Below, in pieces: positions 11,601 through 22,754 of a stretch of DNA of 64,000 bases. The stretch spans positions 496,001-560,000 of the forward strand of contig BDSL01000043.1 of the NCBI GenBank assembly GCA_003116995.1. The letters are read 5' to 3'. Both the position numbers and the translations under genes were made by a program. Below the pieces are notes generated by a model. That model searched no databases and was not told the origin of the DNA. It saw only the letters and a program-made list of their open reading frames with translations. Every line of letters starts with the position of its first letter. The first letter of the stretch is position 1. This DNA is from Yamagishiella unicocca (taxonomy: Eukaryota; Chlorophyta; Chlorophyceae; Chlamydomonadales; Volvocaceae).

Positions 11601-13830
11601 GGGGGGCCGGAAGCCGGCGAACAGGACCCTGGGGCCCTCACCCTCGTGAGGTGCGTTACCCGCCTGCAGCAATGCACGTACCGGTACGGCAATCCAAAAT
11701 CCAAACAGCACCATGTACAAACAAACTAATCCGTGTGCGTGCGAGACGCCATTAGTTGGCTCGTCCAGCGGTGGTACGACACCCTTCTCGGAGGCCGGCT
11801 GCTGCCGGCGCGGATATCCGCCGCAGGACGCCCCACGGCCGCGCCACCGCGGGTGTTACACGTCAGCATCCTCTTGGTCTGGAACCCACTGTAATCGTTA
11901 CAACAACGTCAGCAGCAAGCCCCGTGCGCCCCAAGCCCTCGCAGCCCCAAGTCGGTGGGAGCCGGTGGCATCGCGCAGCGACCCCACCCACGGGAGCCAG
12001 CCCCGCGTTGACAGATGGCGCCTCCCTGGCTTCAGCAGCAAGCGCTGTCGGAAGCTTCGGCAGCCCATCTTGCCGATGCGCACTCCCCCCCCGCGGATTT
12101 TTCTTCTCAAACCCCCCGCTGGACCATATGGCCTTCGCGGCCCTCGGTTTGTCGGCCGTGGATTCGCGGATTCTCTTACCCCCCCCCAATGCGCCAGCTA
12201 TCCTATCCATGTCTCGTAACCGATTTTATGCCACCCCCCTGCCGCTTCCTATGTCGTGTTACCGGGTCTTCTCGCCACCTGCATCCCCCCATCCCTCGCC
12301 CCTAGTGTTCTCCGTCCAGTGATGTCTTCGGGTCGATCCGAAGAGACTCCGGGTCGGGCCCCTTGTGTCGGAGTCGATGCCGCCGATTACTATAGACGTA
12401 CCCCCGGATAGGCCTTTTCCTCTCTCCTCATGTGCTGGACCATGTGTTTGCTCCCCTCCCCAATCCCCCGCGGGGCCCTTCTTTCCGTTAGTCTAGGCGG
12501 GGTGGACATAGCAGCCGGGGTGGGCATAGCAGCCGGGGTGGACATAGCTGAGCGGCCGGAAGTCGACATTCGACCTCCGGTTTTCTTTTCATCACCCCAA
12601 TTCAGCCAACCAAGCGTGCATCTTCGAACGTATGTCACAAACGGGTTTTGCTCGGGCACGGGTTTCCTCACAATCCCTCACCCTCCCGCACCGCACGAAC
12701 GAAACGGATCACGTGCACCCGGCATCACCCTCCACAGCTGGTGCCTCGGGGGCTGCAGGATGCATGCAGAGGGAGTGGCATAAAGACCGGTTACACGACA
12801 TAGGTGAAGGGGACACATGCATGCAGGGGGATGGGTGAGGGGTGCGTGACGGCCGCAGCCGCCACCACGGCCGAGCGCGCTGCGCCGCCCCTGGAGCACA
12901 GGACGAGGGCATCCGCGGCCCCGCTGTCTGAAAGCGACTGCTCCGACAAAGATTGCTCAGCCACCGCTGTCGTGCCCTTGGAGACGCCAAGAGAAATGAC
13001 TGTCCTCTTTCCCTCTTTCCCCGGCGAAAGCACCACGCCTGAGCCCTGACCCTGCACTTATTTTGAGGAGTGAGGCGGTAAGGGCCTCGCAACGGCCATA
13101 CGGGGGTCCGCGCACGGCCCCGCTGCATTGCATTGTAGTCCCCCATTGTAATAACCGCAACCGTGTAGCCTCTCATCCTATAACCGCTTCCAAATTTACT
13201 CGGGAAGTCCTTGCTAAAAATACACGGGTTCTACAACGCAGGGCGGGCCCTGCAGCACGGCCGCCTGCTCGCACCGTGGTCTGTGGATCGCCAGGGTCAT
13301 CGGACGCCAGCAGAAGGAATTGGCCTATTCACACCTTCCCGCCTACTCCAGCCTCGTCGCTGTCGGGGCGCTAGGCCACCACAAACCGCACACCGCCTCC
13401 CCTCCGTGCCCGAGCGTCCAGCCCGGAGCCCAGCCTCGACGGGCGCGCAACCAACGACGCCAACCACCTTGGGTCCTCACCGTACACACGCGTACGACGA
13501 CAACAATGCCGTACGCCCCTGAGAACGCTCAGGTACCGCCCGGTCACCCCCCTCATCCGCCGCGCTCGTTTCCCTTCCACCGAGACGCATCCATCCAATC
13601 CCCCCGGTGAAGTTCTTGTCCCCGCCCCAAAAACCCCTAACCGGTTTTTCTCGTGTCCACGGGTCTTCCTTGCAACCCCCCAAACCCGGGGCACGCTGAG
13701 CTCCCTACCTCCTAACCCCAAATGTCCCGCACTAATCCCAACCATCACCGCTGCTTCACCGAAACGACCCATACCAGCACCGCCGCATCCGGCGCAACCA
13801 CCCGCCGCTCCCTCCGCCGCCAACACCCCT
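5613..13830. other. Gene-poor block with dispersed repeats, no gene recognised
   Basis: I find no exon that joins into a recognisable protein over about 8.2 kb. By eye the part from roughly 5.1 to 8.0 kb is less GC-rich and free of the proline/alanine/glycine triplet tracts seen elsewhere. Identifiable content: a copy of a dispersed repeat at about 8540-8720 (related to 37915-38070), a related piece at 8860-8960, CTG triplets near 9585-9602, G-rich cassettes at 11395-11530, a copy of the cassette with GGCCGTGGATTCGCGG at 12151-12177, and another ending in CAACCCCCC near 13655-13682. Short open frames here have no family support. Confidence 0.5.
8540..8720 (+). repeat. Dispersed repeat copy 1 (pairs with 37915-38070)
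   Basis: Shares with 37915-38070, in the same orientation, an ordered series of words: TTTGTTCTCTGG, GGTGGTTTG, CTCGATCG, TCCTGCGTCTCTTTC, GTGTCAG, GATGCGCCCGA, GATGGCTCT and GGTCTGGGGCCCAT. Shorter relatives of its tail (GCGCCCGA... then CCCACTGTAA) recur at about 4050-4105, 8870-8960, 10540-10565, 11875-11900 and 45640-45660. It is probably a short non-autonomous mobile repeat; no coding capacity was seen. Confidence 0.7.
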
Positions 13831-15110
13831 TCACTCCTTCATCCCCCGCTGGTCCAGCTCCCTCCGCAGGCGCTCCGTGAAGTCGTCCGCCTGGTTCTCG
13901 TCCTCCCAGTCCGCCTCCCACAGCGGGACCTGCTCGTCATCCTTGGCGCTGTGCCAGTCTGCGAGTATCAGCAGCGGGCAGCGAGCCGCAACAACGGAGA
14001 GCCCAAGGCGGGGTATGAGGGGAGACCACTGGGTCGGCACTGGGGGGTTGGTGAGGCACGCGATTCACAACGCGGTCCAATAGGCGTCGGCAAAGGAACA
14101 GTGTCAAATATTGAATGCAGGTGCTCTTGCTGCTGCTCTTGCTGTTGCTCTTGCTGTTGCTCTTGCTGTTGCTCTTGCTGTTGCTCCTGCTGTTGCTCTT
14201 GCTGTTGCTGCATCATACCACGCCCTTGACTTGCAAGGATTTGACTTGCAAGGGTATACAACAGTAGGGTGTGCTGCCCTGGTGCCTAACGTCACAGGCC
14301 AATGCCCATGCGTGCCGTTGTCCCTGCAGCATCGTGCGACGCTCCAGGGAGGGTGCGTGTGCCGGAAGGCTGCCGGGACTTCCGGACGGCGCAAACTCTC
14401 AGCAGGTCTCAGTACCGATCTCCTCTCACCGGCCCGCGCTCAGCTCTCCTCGACGGCCCCGCGCATACCTAGCTCTCCCAATGCGCCCTGCCCGAGGAGG
14501 CATATGGCAGCACGCCCCGAAACCAAGTCGTTGCTGTATGAACCACACAAGCACGCGCATGTCGACGTAGACGATGGGAGCGAGAGCCGCTTATTATCTC
14601 CGAACCCCCTTGCAAATCTTAGCCCACATACCACGCTGTCCCTTACCTTCGTTGCCAAATTCCTGTTGGTTGGCCGATGCGTTGGCGCGTTGGGGATGAG
14701 GGGAGGGGCATGTAAAGGAGGGGTTGCGGAAAGAAGTAAGCGGCGAGGTGACGTTCAGCGCCCCAGCAGATATGGGGGGGGGTCAACATCGCGTCACGCC
14801 CGGCTTGATCATTCGGACGGTCGCTGGCGTGGCGTGTAAGCATCCAGCTTGCGCAAAACAGCATTCGCAATGGAAACTGGCTTGGTTGGGGGAGGCGGGC
14901 ACCACTTGGCGCAACCGCTCCCCTGTCTTGCACCCCGTCTGGCCCACTTCCTTCCCGAACACCGTCCCGGCGCGCATCTTCCGGCCCCCATCTGGTTACC
15001 TCAAAAAGATCGTCAGCTTCCAGAAGGTCCGCTGCTGGCTCGTTGGACTGTTGCTCTTTCGGCTGCGCGTCAGTGCCCTTTCCCGCCTCGGGCTTCTTGG
15101 CCTCAGTCAT
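13831..15110 (-). CDS. DSS1: DSS1/SEM1 family protein (26S proteasome lid and TREX-2 subunit)
   Basis: A small acidic protein. In other eukaryotes this family binds the proteasome lid, the TREX-2 mRNA-export complex and BRCA2. Exons on the minus strand: 15110-15000 (37 codons, MTEAKKPEAG...ADDLFE), a 16-nt microexon 14662-14647 (encoding EFGNE plus one base), and 13958-13831 (starts by completing D, then WHSAKDDEQ, stop at 13831). Joined they give 84 residues. The C-terminal half has the family hallmarks: an acidic stretch with spaced tryptophans (VPLWEADWEDEN), then DDFTERLRRELDQRG, the conserved amphipathic end. Donors read GTAACC and GTAAGG; acceptors read CAG. The microexon restores the family pattern of acidic residues just before DW and is the only way the phases close. 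The second intron carries a 12-nt tandem repeat. The start ATG at 15110 faces the phytoene synthase gene. Confidence 0.92.
14125..14210. repeat. 12-nt tandem repeat in DSS1 intron
   Basis: About seven near-perfect copies of CTCTTGCTGTTG in the second intron of DSS1. The unit is a multiple of three, so it leaves open frames on both strands (QQEQ on the minus strand), which are not part of the gene. Confidence 0.95.
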
Positions 15111-15535
15111 TTTGCGTCCTAAGCCCGGGGCAGCGCGGTAATATTAGCGTTTCACCCAAGCCGTGATGTTAGGAGCTAGGAGAGAGTGACAAGAAGATGC
15201 GCGCGAGATCTTGTGGCCAAAGTCTCCGCAAGCAACTTGTGGTGGTCTTTTGCAGCAGTCAATAGGTGTTATACAACAATATTATAAGCGTCAACATGTA
15301 TGGAGCCCTGGTTTTCGAACAAAAAGGCCCAGTGTACGGCGAGATGCCCAATTCTCATTGTCCTCAGGAAAACCGTTTGGTGCTCAATTGCCCATATTAA
15401 GCCTCAATTGCACAATAGAGTCTGTTCGATTCGTGGATTACGCACTGACTACAGCAATCTCCTTTTAGCACAGCAATTATGCACCGTTGCTAGAGCGCCT
15501 CAACGAAGCCCACCGTAGACACGCCACACACCCAA
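15111..15535. promoter_or_regulatory. Shared divergent promoter of DSS1 and PSY
   Basis: Only 425 bp separate the start codon of DSS1 (15110, minus) from that of phytoene synthase (15536, plus), so both 5' untranslated regions and promoters must lie here or overlap the genes. The segment is visibly more AT-rich than its flanks, with ATTATAAG at about 15280-15287 as the only TATA-like word I noticed. No specific operator can be named from sequence alone. Confidence 0.55.
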
Positions 15536-18500
15536 ATGTCGTTCAGGAGCACCCGCATCGGGCATACTTGCCCTGCCAGGTCTAGGCGCGCGGCCCTCAC
15601 CCGCGCCACGCTTCTGCGGCCTTCTGATGTGTCGAGCCTGTCCGCGCCGTCGTCGTCGGCGCCCGTAGCTCCTCCCACGCTCAAGGGTCGCGACGTTGAG
15701 GACTACGCCATGAGGAGGTGCATTGAGGCACACGAAAGTCGCAACATGAGCGTGCCCCGCAGCTTCAGGTGGAGCGGCGGAGTCCTTGACCAGGCGTACG
15801 AGAAATGCGGGCAGGTTACCAGCGAGTATGCCAAGACCTTCTACCTGGGTACGCAGCTGATGACGCCCGCACAAGCCAAGGCCGTGTGGGCCGTCTACGT
15901 GTGGTGCCGGCGAACGGACGAGTTAGTGGACGGCCCGAACGCGTCCAAAATCACACCTAAGGTAGGCCAACAAGAATTGGCGAACACGCTGCTCGCCGCA
16001 CAGTTCTAACTCCTTTATTACTATGCAGGCACTAGACCGATGGGAGGAGCGGCTCGAAGCGTTGTTTGATGGAAAGCCCTACGATGAATTGGATGCTGCC
16101 CTCACCGACACGATATCGCGCTTCCCGCTGCATATCCAGCCTTTCCGCGACATGATCGAGGGAATGCGCATGGACCTCGTCAAGTCTCGCTATGAGACGT
16201 TTGATGAACTCTATGAGTACTGCTACCGCGTTGCGGGCACGGTGGCGTTAATGACGACACCCATCATGGGAATAGAGCCGACTTACAAGGTGCGCTGATG
16301 ACCCTAGTGGCACGTTGATGACGGTGTGCCTGTGTATCGACCCCGGTTACTCTGCCGTGTCGCCGCCGGCTTGCGTTGACTGCCGAATGTGAACATGTGG
16401 GCGCATCCGTCGCCGCCGGCACTCAGGTTCCTATAACGCCACCGCATTTCCTTTACACACGATCCATGCATATCAATTGCTCGAAAGTTACGCAATCTCG
16501 CTGTGTTGCCAGCTTTGTCCTAGGGTTATAACTGTCCTGCAGTTTCGGCACAAGTTGTCGAACAGTTGCCCTGCGTTTTCTTGTTTAGCAACTCGGAAAG
16601 GATTGTTGTCTTTACTGCACGCATCAACGTTACTGGGCTTGCTTTCCCAGACGCGACCAGACCGTCGCCCACCGCTGCCAGTGCTCACCCCAAGCCGGTT
16701 CGCACAAAGGTTCCTAAACACTATTTGTCACGACCGCTTCTGAACTGTGAAGTCGACACATGCGCGGCACGCGCCACGTGTGAAAGCAAATACCCATGCG
16801 TCATGGCCAACATTTGACATACAGCCGGAAACTCCCACCACCCACAGTTTCCTTGCCCTGCCTTGCATGTTTTTCTGTGTTTCTTTCCACCAATTCCTTC
16901 TGATTTCATATGCCTTCGCGACCCTGACCCACATCCATCCCCAGGGGCCCTTGGAGCCGGTCTACCGCTCGGCGCTGGCGCTGGGAACAGCCAACCAGCT
17001 TACCAACATCCTGCGCGACGTTGGCGAGGACGCGTACCAGCGCAACAGGATCTACGTGCCGCTGGACGAGCTAGACAAGTTTGGCATCGCGGAGAAGGAG
17101 GTGAGTGACTCGGCGGGAAGCAGCTGCGCGGGAGGGCTACCGGCGTGGAGCTTGGCGTGCTGGCGAAGTCGTACTTGGTGCAGCCGTCTACTTTTTCGTA
17201 CCCCAGAGCTGTAAGGAACAAAGGCACATACTGATGTGCGGGAAGGCTTAGCCCAAAAGGTTTGAGACTAGGCAAGTCGCGTGGGTCGGTTGATTAGCGG
17301 AGACGGTGTGGCCCCCAGGGGGGTAACCCGAGGTGTGGCTTAATGCCCGCGCTCACTTGATGCTGGCGAGGCTGTCCGTCCGCACTGCGGGGCAGCGCCC
17401 ACATGGTGTCCAGTTGTGGTCTTATGTCGTCCTGCGGTAGCGTCGGGGAGCGACTGAAGCCTTCGGGGTCGTGACAGAGCGTTGGGCGGGGTTCCACGTT
17501 TGGCGAGCACAGCGAGGGCGTGGGCAGTGGCAGACCTTTTAAGGGGACAGCGCCCGCTTGCTTTAAAGGTGGCAGCGCCCGCTGCTTTAAGGGGACAGCG
17601 CCCGCTTGTTCGACGGGCAGCCCCACAGCCGGCAGCGAGGTTGCGTTAGGCTGGGGCGCCAGTGGCGGCTGACGTGGTGCACATGCGACCGCACCGCCCC
17701 GCGCAGTGAGGCCGCGGAACGACAGCGCAGCCCGGACGGGGCGAAGGGGCCGGGCCCTAGCGTGGACGTATGGACAGCTGGCTCGCATGCTGCAGGGGGC
17801 GGTGTTTGCAAACTGCAGCCGTGTTGGTGTCGAAAGGGCCCAAGCGGCACTGGGCACAGCCGGGGGTTTACAGAAAGGAGCCGGTTACCGTCACCGGCAC
17901 TGCCGGGCGGGGGAGGGGCCTGCTGCGGGTCCTGTCCGTCGCCGGAACTCAAGAGGGACGCCCGGTCGCCGCGGCCAGTGCCAGTGCATGGCTGCTCCCG
18001 TTCGCCTAGGATTCATCCACCTCTACGCGGATTCGCGTGGGAGGCATGTCGTAGCTGCACTCAGGCTCCCGCTCCTCTTGGGCCTTAACAGCCATTCTCG
18101 TTTTTTGCTGACTTACTGACTGCCCTGCATCGCCTGCTCCTCCTTCCCTTCCCTTCCCTCTCAGCTGCTGACCGGCCTCCACGTGCCGGCCCAAGGCAAG
18201 GTCGACGACCGCTGGCGGCGCTTCATGGCGTTCCAGATCGAGCGCGCCCGGCAGTACTTCACTGACGCCGAGGACGGGGTGGACCTGCTGGACCCCAAGG
18301 CGCGCTGGCCCGTGTGGTGGGTGAAGGGGGGTGGCGTGAAAACCGGTGACACCGGTGAAGGGGGGGGGACGATGAGGGGGCGGGGAAAAGGGGGGCAGTG
18401 GGCTGCGGAGGCTTTGCATGGCGGACATCGGGAAGTTTCCACCGCTGCTGCTGCTACGTTATTACTATCAGTGACACTATGTGCGTGTGTGTGTGTTATG

Positions 18501-18769
18501 CTACTGTGTAGAAAGGAAGAGCACATGGGCGCGCATCCAAGCACATTTATCCCGCGGGATCTCCCTCTTGAAAAGCGCGCGCCCCCGCCCCCCGGCCCCC
18601 GCTGCCCCCTCCCCCCAGGTCGGCCCTCATCCTGTACCGCCAGATCCTGGACGCCATCGAGAAGAACGACTACGACAACTTCTCCATGCGCGCCTACGTG
18701 CCCAAGTGGCGCAAGATGGTGTCGCTGCCGCTAGCCTACACCCGCGCGCTCCTCCCGGCGCGCGGGTGA
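15536..18769 (+). CDS. PSY: Phytoene synthase, chloroplast precursor
   Basis: Condenses two geranylgeranyl diphosphates to phytoene, the committed step of carotenoid synthesis in the plastid. Five exons: 15536-15961, 16029-16289, 16945-17100, 18165-18316 and 18619-18769. Together they total 1146 nt, or 381 residues, and every phase closes. The first 50 or so residues are Ser/Arg/Ala-rich and look like a transit peptide. The core begins near [16 protein letters not shown]. The two Asp-rich substrate/Mg sites are DELVD (residues 128-132) and DVGED (254-258). Other family signatures are [35 protein letters not shown] and [16 protein letters not shown]. The C-terminal part [13 protein letters not shown]...[16 protein letters not shown] also fits, and the length matches plant-type enzymes. 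It shares a short promoter with DSS1. The internal introns contain open frames and a small imperfect repeat near 17518-17612, with no extra gene seen. Confidence 0.97.
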
Positions 18770-21700
18770 GCGGCGCTGGAGGCCGCCGCCTGCCGCCGCC
18801 GGCCCCGTGGCTGCCCGCCTGCCTACCCGCCCATCCCAATCCCCCAATCCGCGGCGTCGCTGTGGGCGACGGGTCGAGCGCGCAGAAGCCCACGTGGGTG
18901 GTTTGCCGCCTGCCACGTTCAGTTTCGCCTCTCGGGGGGGGTGGGGGTGGAGGGCCGCGCGGCTGGTATGCGGGCCTATTGTGCATCGTTGCCGCGCTCC
19001 CTTCACTGTCGCCCCTCTCGGCTGGGCCTGGGCTGTGGGCCACGGCGGCTGAAGCTGGTATGATCGGTGGCGAGCCGCTGGTGGTGGTTGCGCCTGCGTC
19101 TCCATCGCTGGTGCTAGTCGCGCTGCGTCTCCGCGCGCGTGCACGTATGGTCTTGCAGAGCAAATTAGCTGGGCAATCTCCGCGCGATTAGGGTCTTTCC
19201 TTCTTATTCGGCGGCAGAGCCGATACGCATTGACCGCGGCGGCAGCAGGAGAAGGTGCGGCGGCTGGTGAGGCTGTGCACAGACGTAGGAAGGGGAGAGG
19301 GACGGACGGGCGTGCGGGCTCACTTGACTGGTCACGGCCAGGCGGCCTACGTGCCGCACAGGCACGGCGGAGACCCGAATGCTGAGTGCCGGCGTCCCTT
19401 GGCAGCGTAGTCTGAGTTTGGGGAGAGAGGTCGTCGCCGCCCGAAGCCACGGAAGGCGCATGACGGCCGCGGGCAGGGCGGCGGCGGCGGCCGGCCCCTG
19501 TGACTCGACACTGTACTTGACTTAGCTCCCCGAGTGTGTTGAGTGGAGCGAAATTGGAGAGCTGGGCGGCGGCGGGGGGAGCCGGGGCGAGGTAATCCGG
19601 GCACTGGGGAGGCGTTGCGAGCACTGTAGCTGGTCACTCCTGCTACTGCCGGAGGCGGGTCGGCTCGCTGCCCCAAGAGGGGGGGCGGGCGACGCTGCCG
19701 GTGGCGGCCGGAGGGTCCTTCAGTGCGGCGCCGCTGTGGCCCCGCATCGGTGCGGGTTCCCCTGATGCCCTCTTCGCTCCTTGTCCCAGTCGCCGCCCTC
19801 GTCTGCAAGGTGTGAAACTAGAGAGAGAGCGATTCTATTAACGAATCCATTAGTGTAGGTCTCGTGCCCATGTGTGGGCGCAAGGGCCGCGTCCGTGTGT
19901 TTTAGTCGACACCCTATCCTGCTGCATGTGTTTATTTACCGCACCGCACGGCTTCGTCTTATCTGGCGCTATCTGGTCGCGTGGTAGCTGCGCCTCTTGG
20001 CACTTGACACACCCTATGACTCGAGCTGCGCATGATACACCCTATGACTCGAGCTGCGCATGACACAGCGTTTTTCTCCTGCTCGGCGGCTTGGGTCAGG
20101 GAGGAGGGAGGGAGGCTGGGTCTGTTGAGGGGCTCGCCGGTATACCATGCCGCGTGACTCGGGTCGCAGGTGACGCGGGTTGGAGGTGGAGGGCGGCAGG
20201 CGGTTTGCGACGCACCGCTCGAGTCGTGTCGTGTGCGTCAATTGGGACATCGTTTTCGGCGCCGCTTGCTGCGAGAGCGAAAGCCGTTGCTCCGCCGTGC
20301 GGTGCAGTCGGCCCGGCCGCGTCTCTGGCGTCGTCAGGGATGAAGAATAAATTTATGGAGGAAGCCGAGGGCCGCCTCCATACTTGCTTTGGCTGCATTC
20401 GGAGCGTGCAGCCGAGATTATATGAGGGGTACTGGAGGGGTGCGGAGGGAGGGTGGGGGGAGGGAGGAGGGCGCGTGCCGAAGCGCGTGCATTTTGGAGC
20501 TCCTCTTCGGAGTGTGCCGTCAAATTGGAGTTCTGGCAGTTTGGTCCCGCGGGTGTCACCGCCATTGCCGGGGTTGTGGGTGGTGTGTGCGGCTTACTGA
20601 AGCCGCACCTCGCCTCACCTCGGGGCGGCGCGTCGCGTGCGCAGGGAGGAACGCAAGAGCCCCGACTGGCTCTGCAGACCCTGATGCCGCTGACGTGGCT
20701 CGGCTCCTCCCAAGCCCCAGAGTGAGTAGCGGTGTGGCAGGCAAGCAGGCAGGCGTTGCGCTATCATGCATACATGACCTGGGCTTGGCGGGTGGATGTT
20801 GCGCTGCCGGCTCTCACCCAGTGGCGCAGTGATTAACCCGCCTCCCACTTTACTCGGCGGTCCTCTCTGGGGCCGGCTCGGCCCCACCGCCGGGGTTGAC
20901 CTAAAGATAGTGCGTCAGTTGACGTGTCTCCGGGCCGCCGGACGCCTGGGACGCAATTATGAGATTCTGAGATTGGAGTTTTCATCATTTGTGGCACGGC
21001 CGGCGGCTTGGGCCGTTGCGGCGGCAAGCGCGCAGAGATCCATCCCCCTGGGCGGCTTGCGCGTCTGTTTTGTGTATGTGTGTTTGCGTGTGTGTGTATG
21101 GGCTTCAAGGGGCTGTGCTGACGACGGCGTTGTTGTTGTTGTTATTGCGGGTGTGAAGGGCGAAATGAGAGCCCCGCCCCGCCTCCAACCGCGCGCCCCC
21201 CTCGCTAGGCAGGTGGTAGACTGTGCCGTACAGTGCGGCAGGGAAACGCGTGCCTTTTCGCGTCCCTGCCCCATCATGGGTAGCTGCAACAAGCAGGCCA
21301 GGTTTGCATCCATCGGCGTGACTCGATTGCTGCTCGTGTGTAAAGTTCGCATCCTCGCTATGCTCCGCGCTAATGGTGGCGTTATAATCGAATCTCACGA
21401 TCAGCTCTGTGGGCACGTCCTTACACCTATTGCTAATCCGGCTCCTGCGCGTGGACAGACTAATGCGCTGCGGCAGCCAGCCCAGCACCTCAGGACACCT
21501 TTTGCGGGGTTAACCCGGCCACTTGCCCGTCCAAACTACCGGTAGTTGAGCGCCGTCCGTCCGGGTATATGATACCTACCTTGCAGCAGCGATAGGCGAA
21601 GAACCCCAGCGTTCGTCGCTGCAGCAAGCCATGCCTGCGTTGGGCGCTGTACTACTTGCGCTACCACTCGTGGGTCCAGGAAAAGGGTCTATCGGTGGAA

Positions 21701-22754
21701 GATCGGGTAGCGATGCTCAAGAGAGCTCAAGGCCACAGCCCAGCAGCGGTGGCCGCGGACCGTTGGACGAGCCCAGATGGGCGCCAACTGCCGCCGGGAG
21801 CTGTCGGAGATGGAGCAGCTCCGCATTAAAGACATGGACGACATCAATCTGTGCCGCAAGTGATAGCCTTAAACACCGAAGATCCTACAACCCTGACATC
21901 CTGAAGGATACGTCAGTGACCATGATTGGTCAGACAGCCAGCTCGCAGCCGTGCAGCTTCCCATTCGCCAGCGCCGGGCAGCCACAGGAACTAGGGTATC
22001 CTAGTCAGCGCCGGACCCAACACGCACCGCACAGTGGCGCAGGAACCCATCCAGCAGCAGTGAAGCAAGGGGGGAGGAGGCGGTGGCGATGTGTGGGTTT
22101 CAGATCCAAAACCCAACTGCGTAGCTGCCCGGTGGGGTGGCCCTACTTGTGCCGTGCAGCTTTTCCCAGTTGGGGAAAGGGCTCCGCGGGACGCCACTCC
22201 TTTTACATGTGCTTGACACCAATATCAGTACATAGTAGAGCACCCGTTGTATCGCTGTACGCATTCGTACGCGCCTTCACGAAAGCCCACCCCCATCCAT
22301 TGTCGCTGCGTCATGAGTATGTAGGATACCGGTCATACCGGTGGATCCGCTTGGGGGACACCGCCGCACACGCCCGATAGACACGGCAAAAACACATCAC
22401 CCCCACCCCACCCACCCCACCCCACCCCACCCTCACTCACCCCCCTACACACAACCCTGGGCCCAGCCATCACCCCTCCCACCCCCCCACCTGCAACCCA
22501 CTGACAGGTCATCGCCCGTCTCACGGCACCCCCTGCCTCGGGTCCCCTGCTGCCCCCCGTGACTGCCCCCCGTTTTTTCTCGTACAACCTCACAGCCCGC
22601 TCCAGGGAGGCCCCACGGCGTTCACCCTGGGACGCGGGGTATGTCCCGGCAGCCGAGATGCAGCCTGCCACCCTGGCCTCACAACTCACACACACGCACA
22701 TTGCAACCGTTACAACAACACACGCAGTTTCGCGGCGAACGTGACACAGACCGC
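18770..22754. other. Intergenic region between PSY and MYB-A
   Basis: This would hold the PSY 3' untranslated region on the left and the MYB-A 3' region on the right. A TTACA on the plus strand at 22203-22207 gives TGTAA, the usual algal poly(A) signal, for the minus-strand MYB-A about 550 bases after its stop. The only coding-like segment is at 21560-21830 (separate entry). Long frames at 19.0-19.6 and 20.8-21.5 kb lack family features and look like chance frames in GC-rich DNA. The stretch 22384-22500 is a C-rich low-complexity run. Confidence 0.5.
21560..21830 (+). pseudogene. Coding-like fragment related to the inverted segment at 36780-36900
   Basis: The plus-strand words TATGATACCTACCTTGCAGCAG and CTGCAGCAAGCCATGCCTG, followed by a GTTGGGCGC...CTTGC segment, match the minus strand at about 36905-36780. 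In this copy one frame reads YDTYLAA, then LQQAMPALGA and LALPLVGP. The other copy has the same peptides, but in two frames. The function is unknown. Similarity that favours coding words suggests two paralogous gene fragments rather than chance. No complete gene could be assembled around this one, and stops follow by 21.9 kb. Confidence 0.4.

Noticed and set aside
20796..21545. 249-residue plus-strand frame downstream of PSY
   Set aside because: No family motif, mixed low complexity, and no supporting splice or duplicate; typical of chance frames at this GC content.
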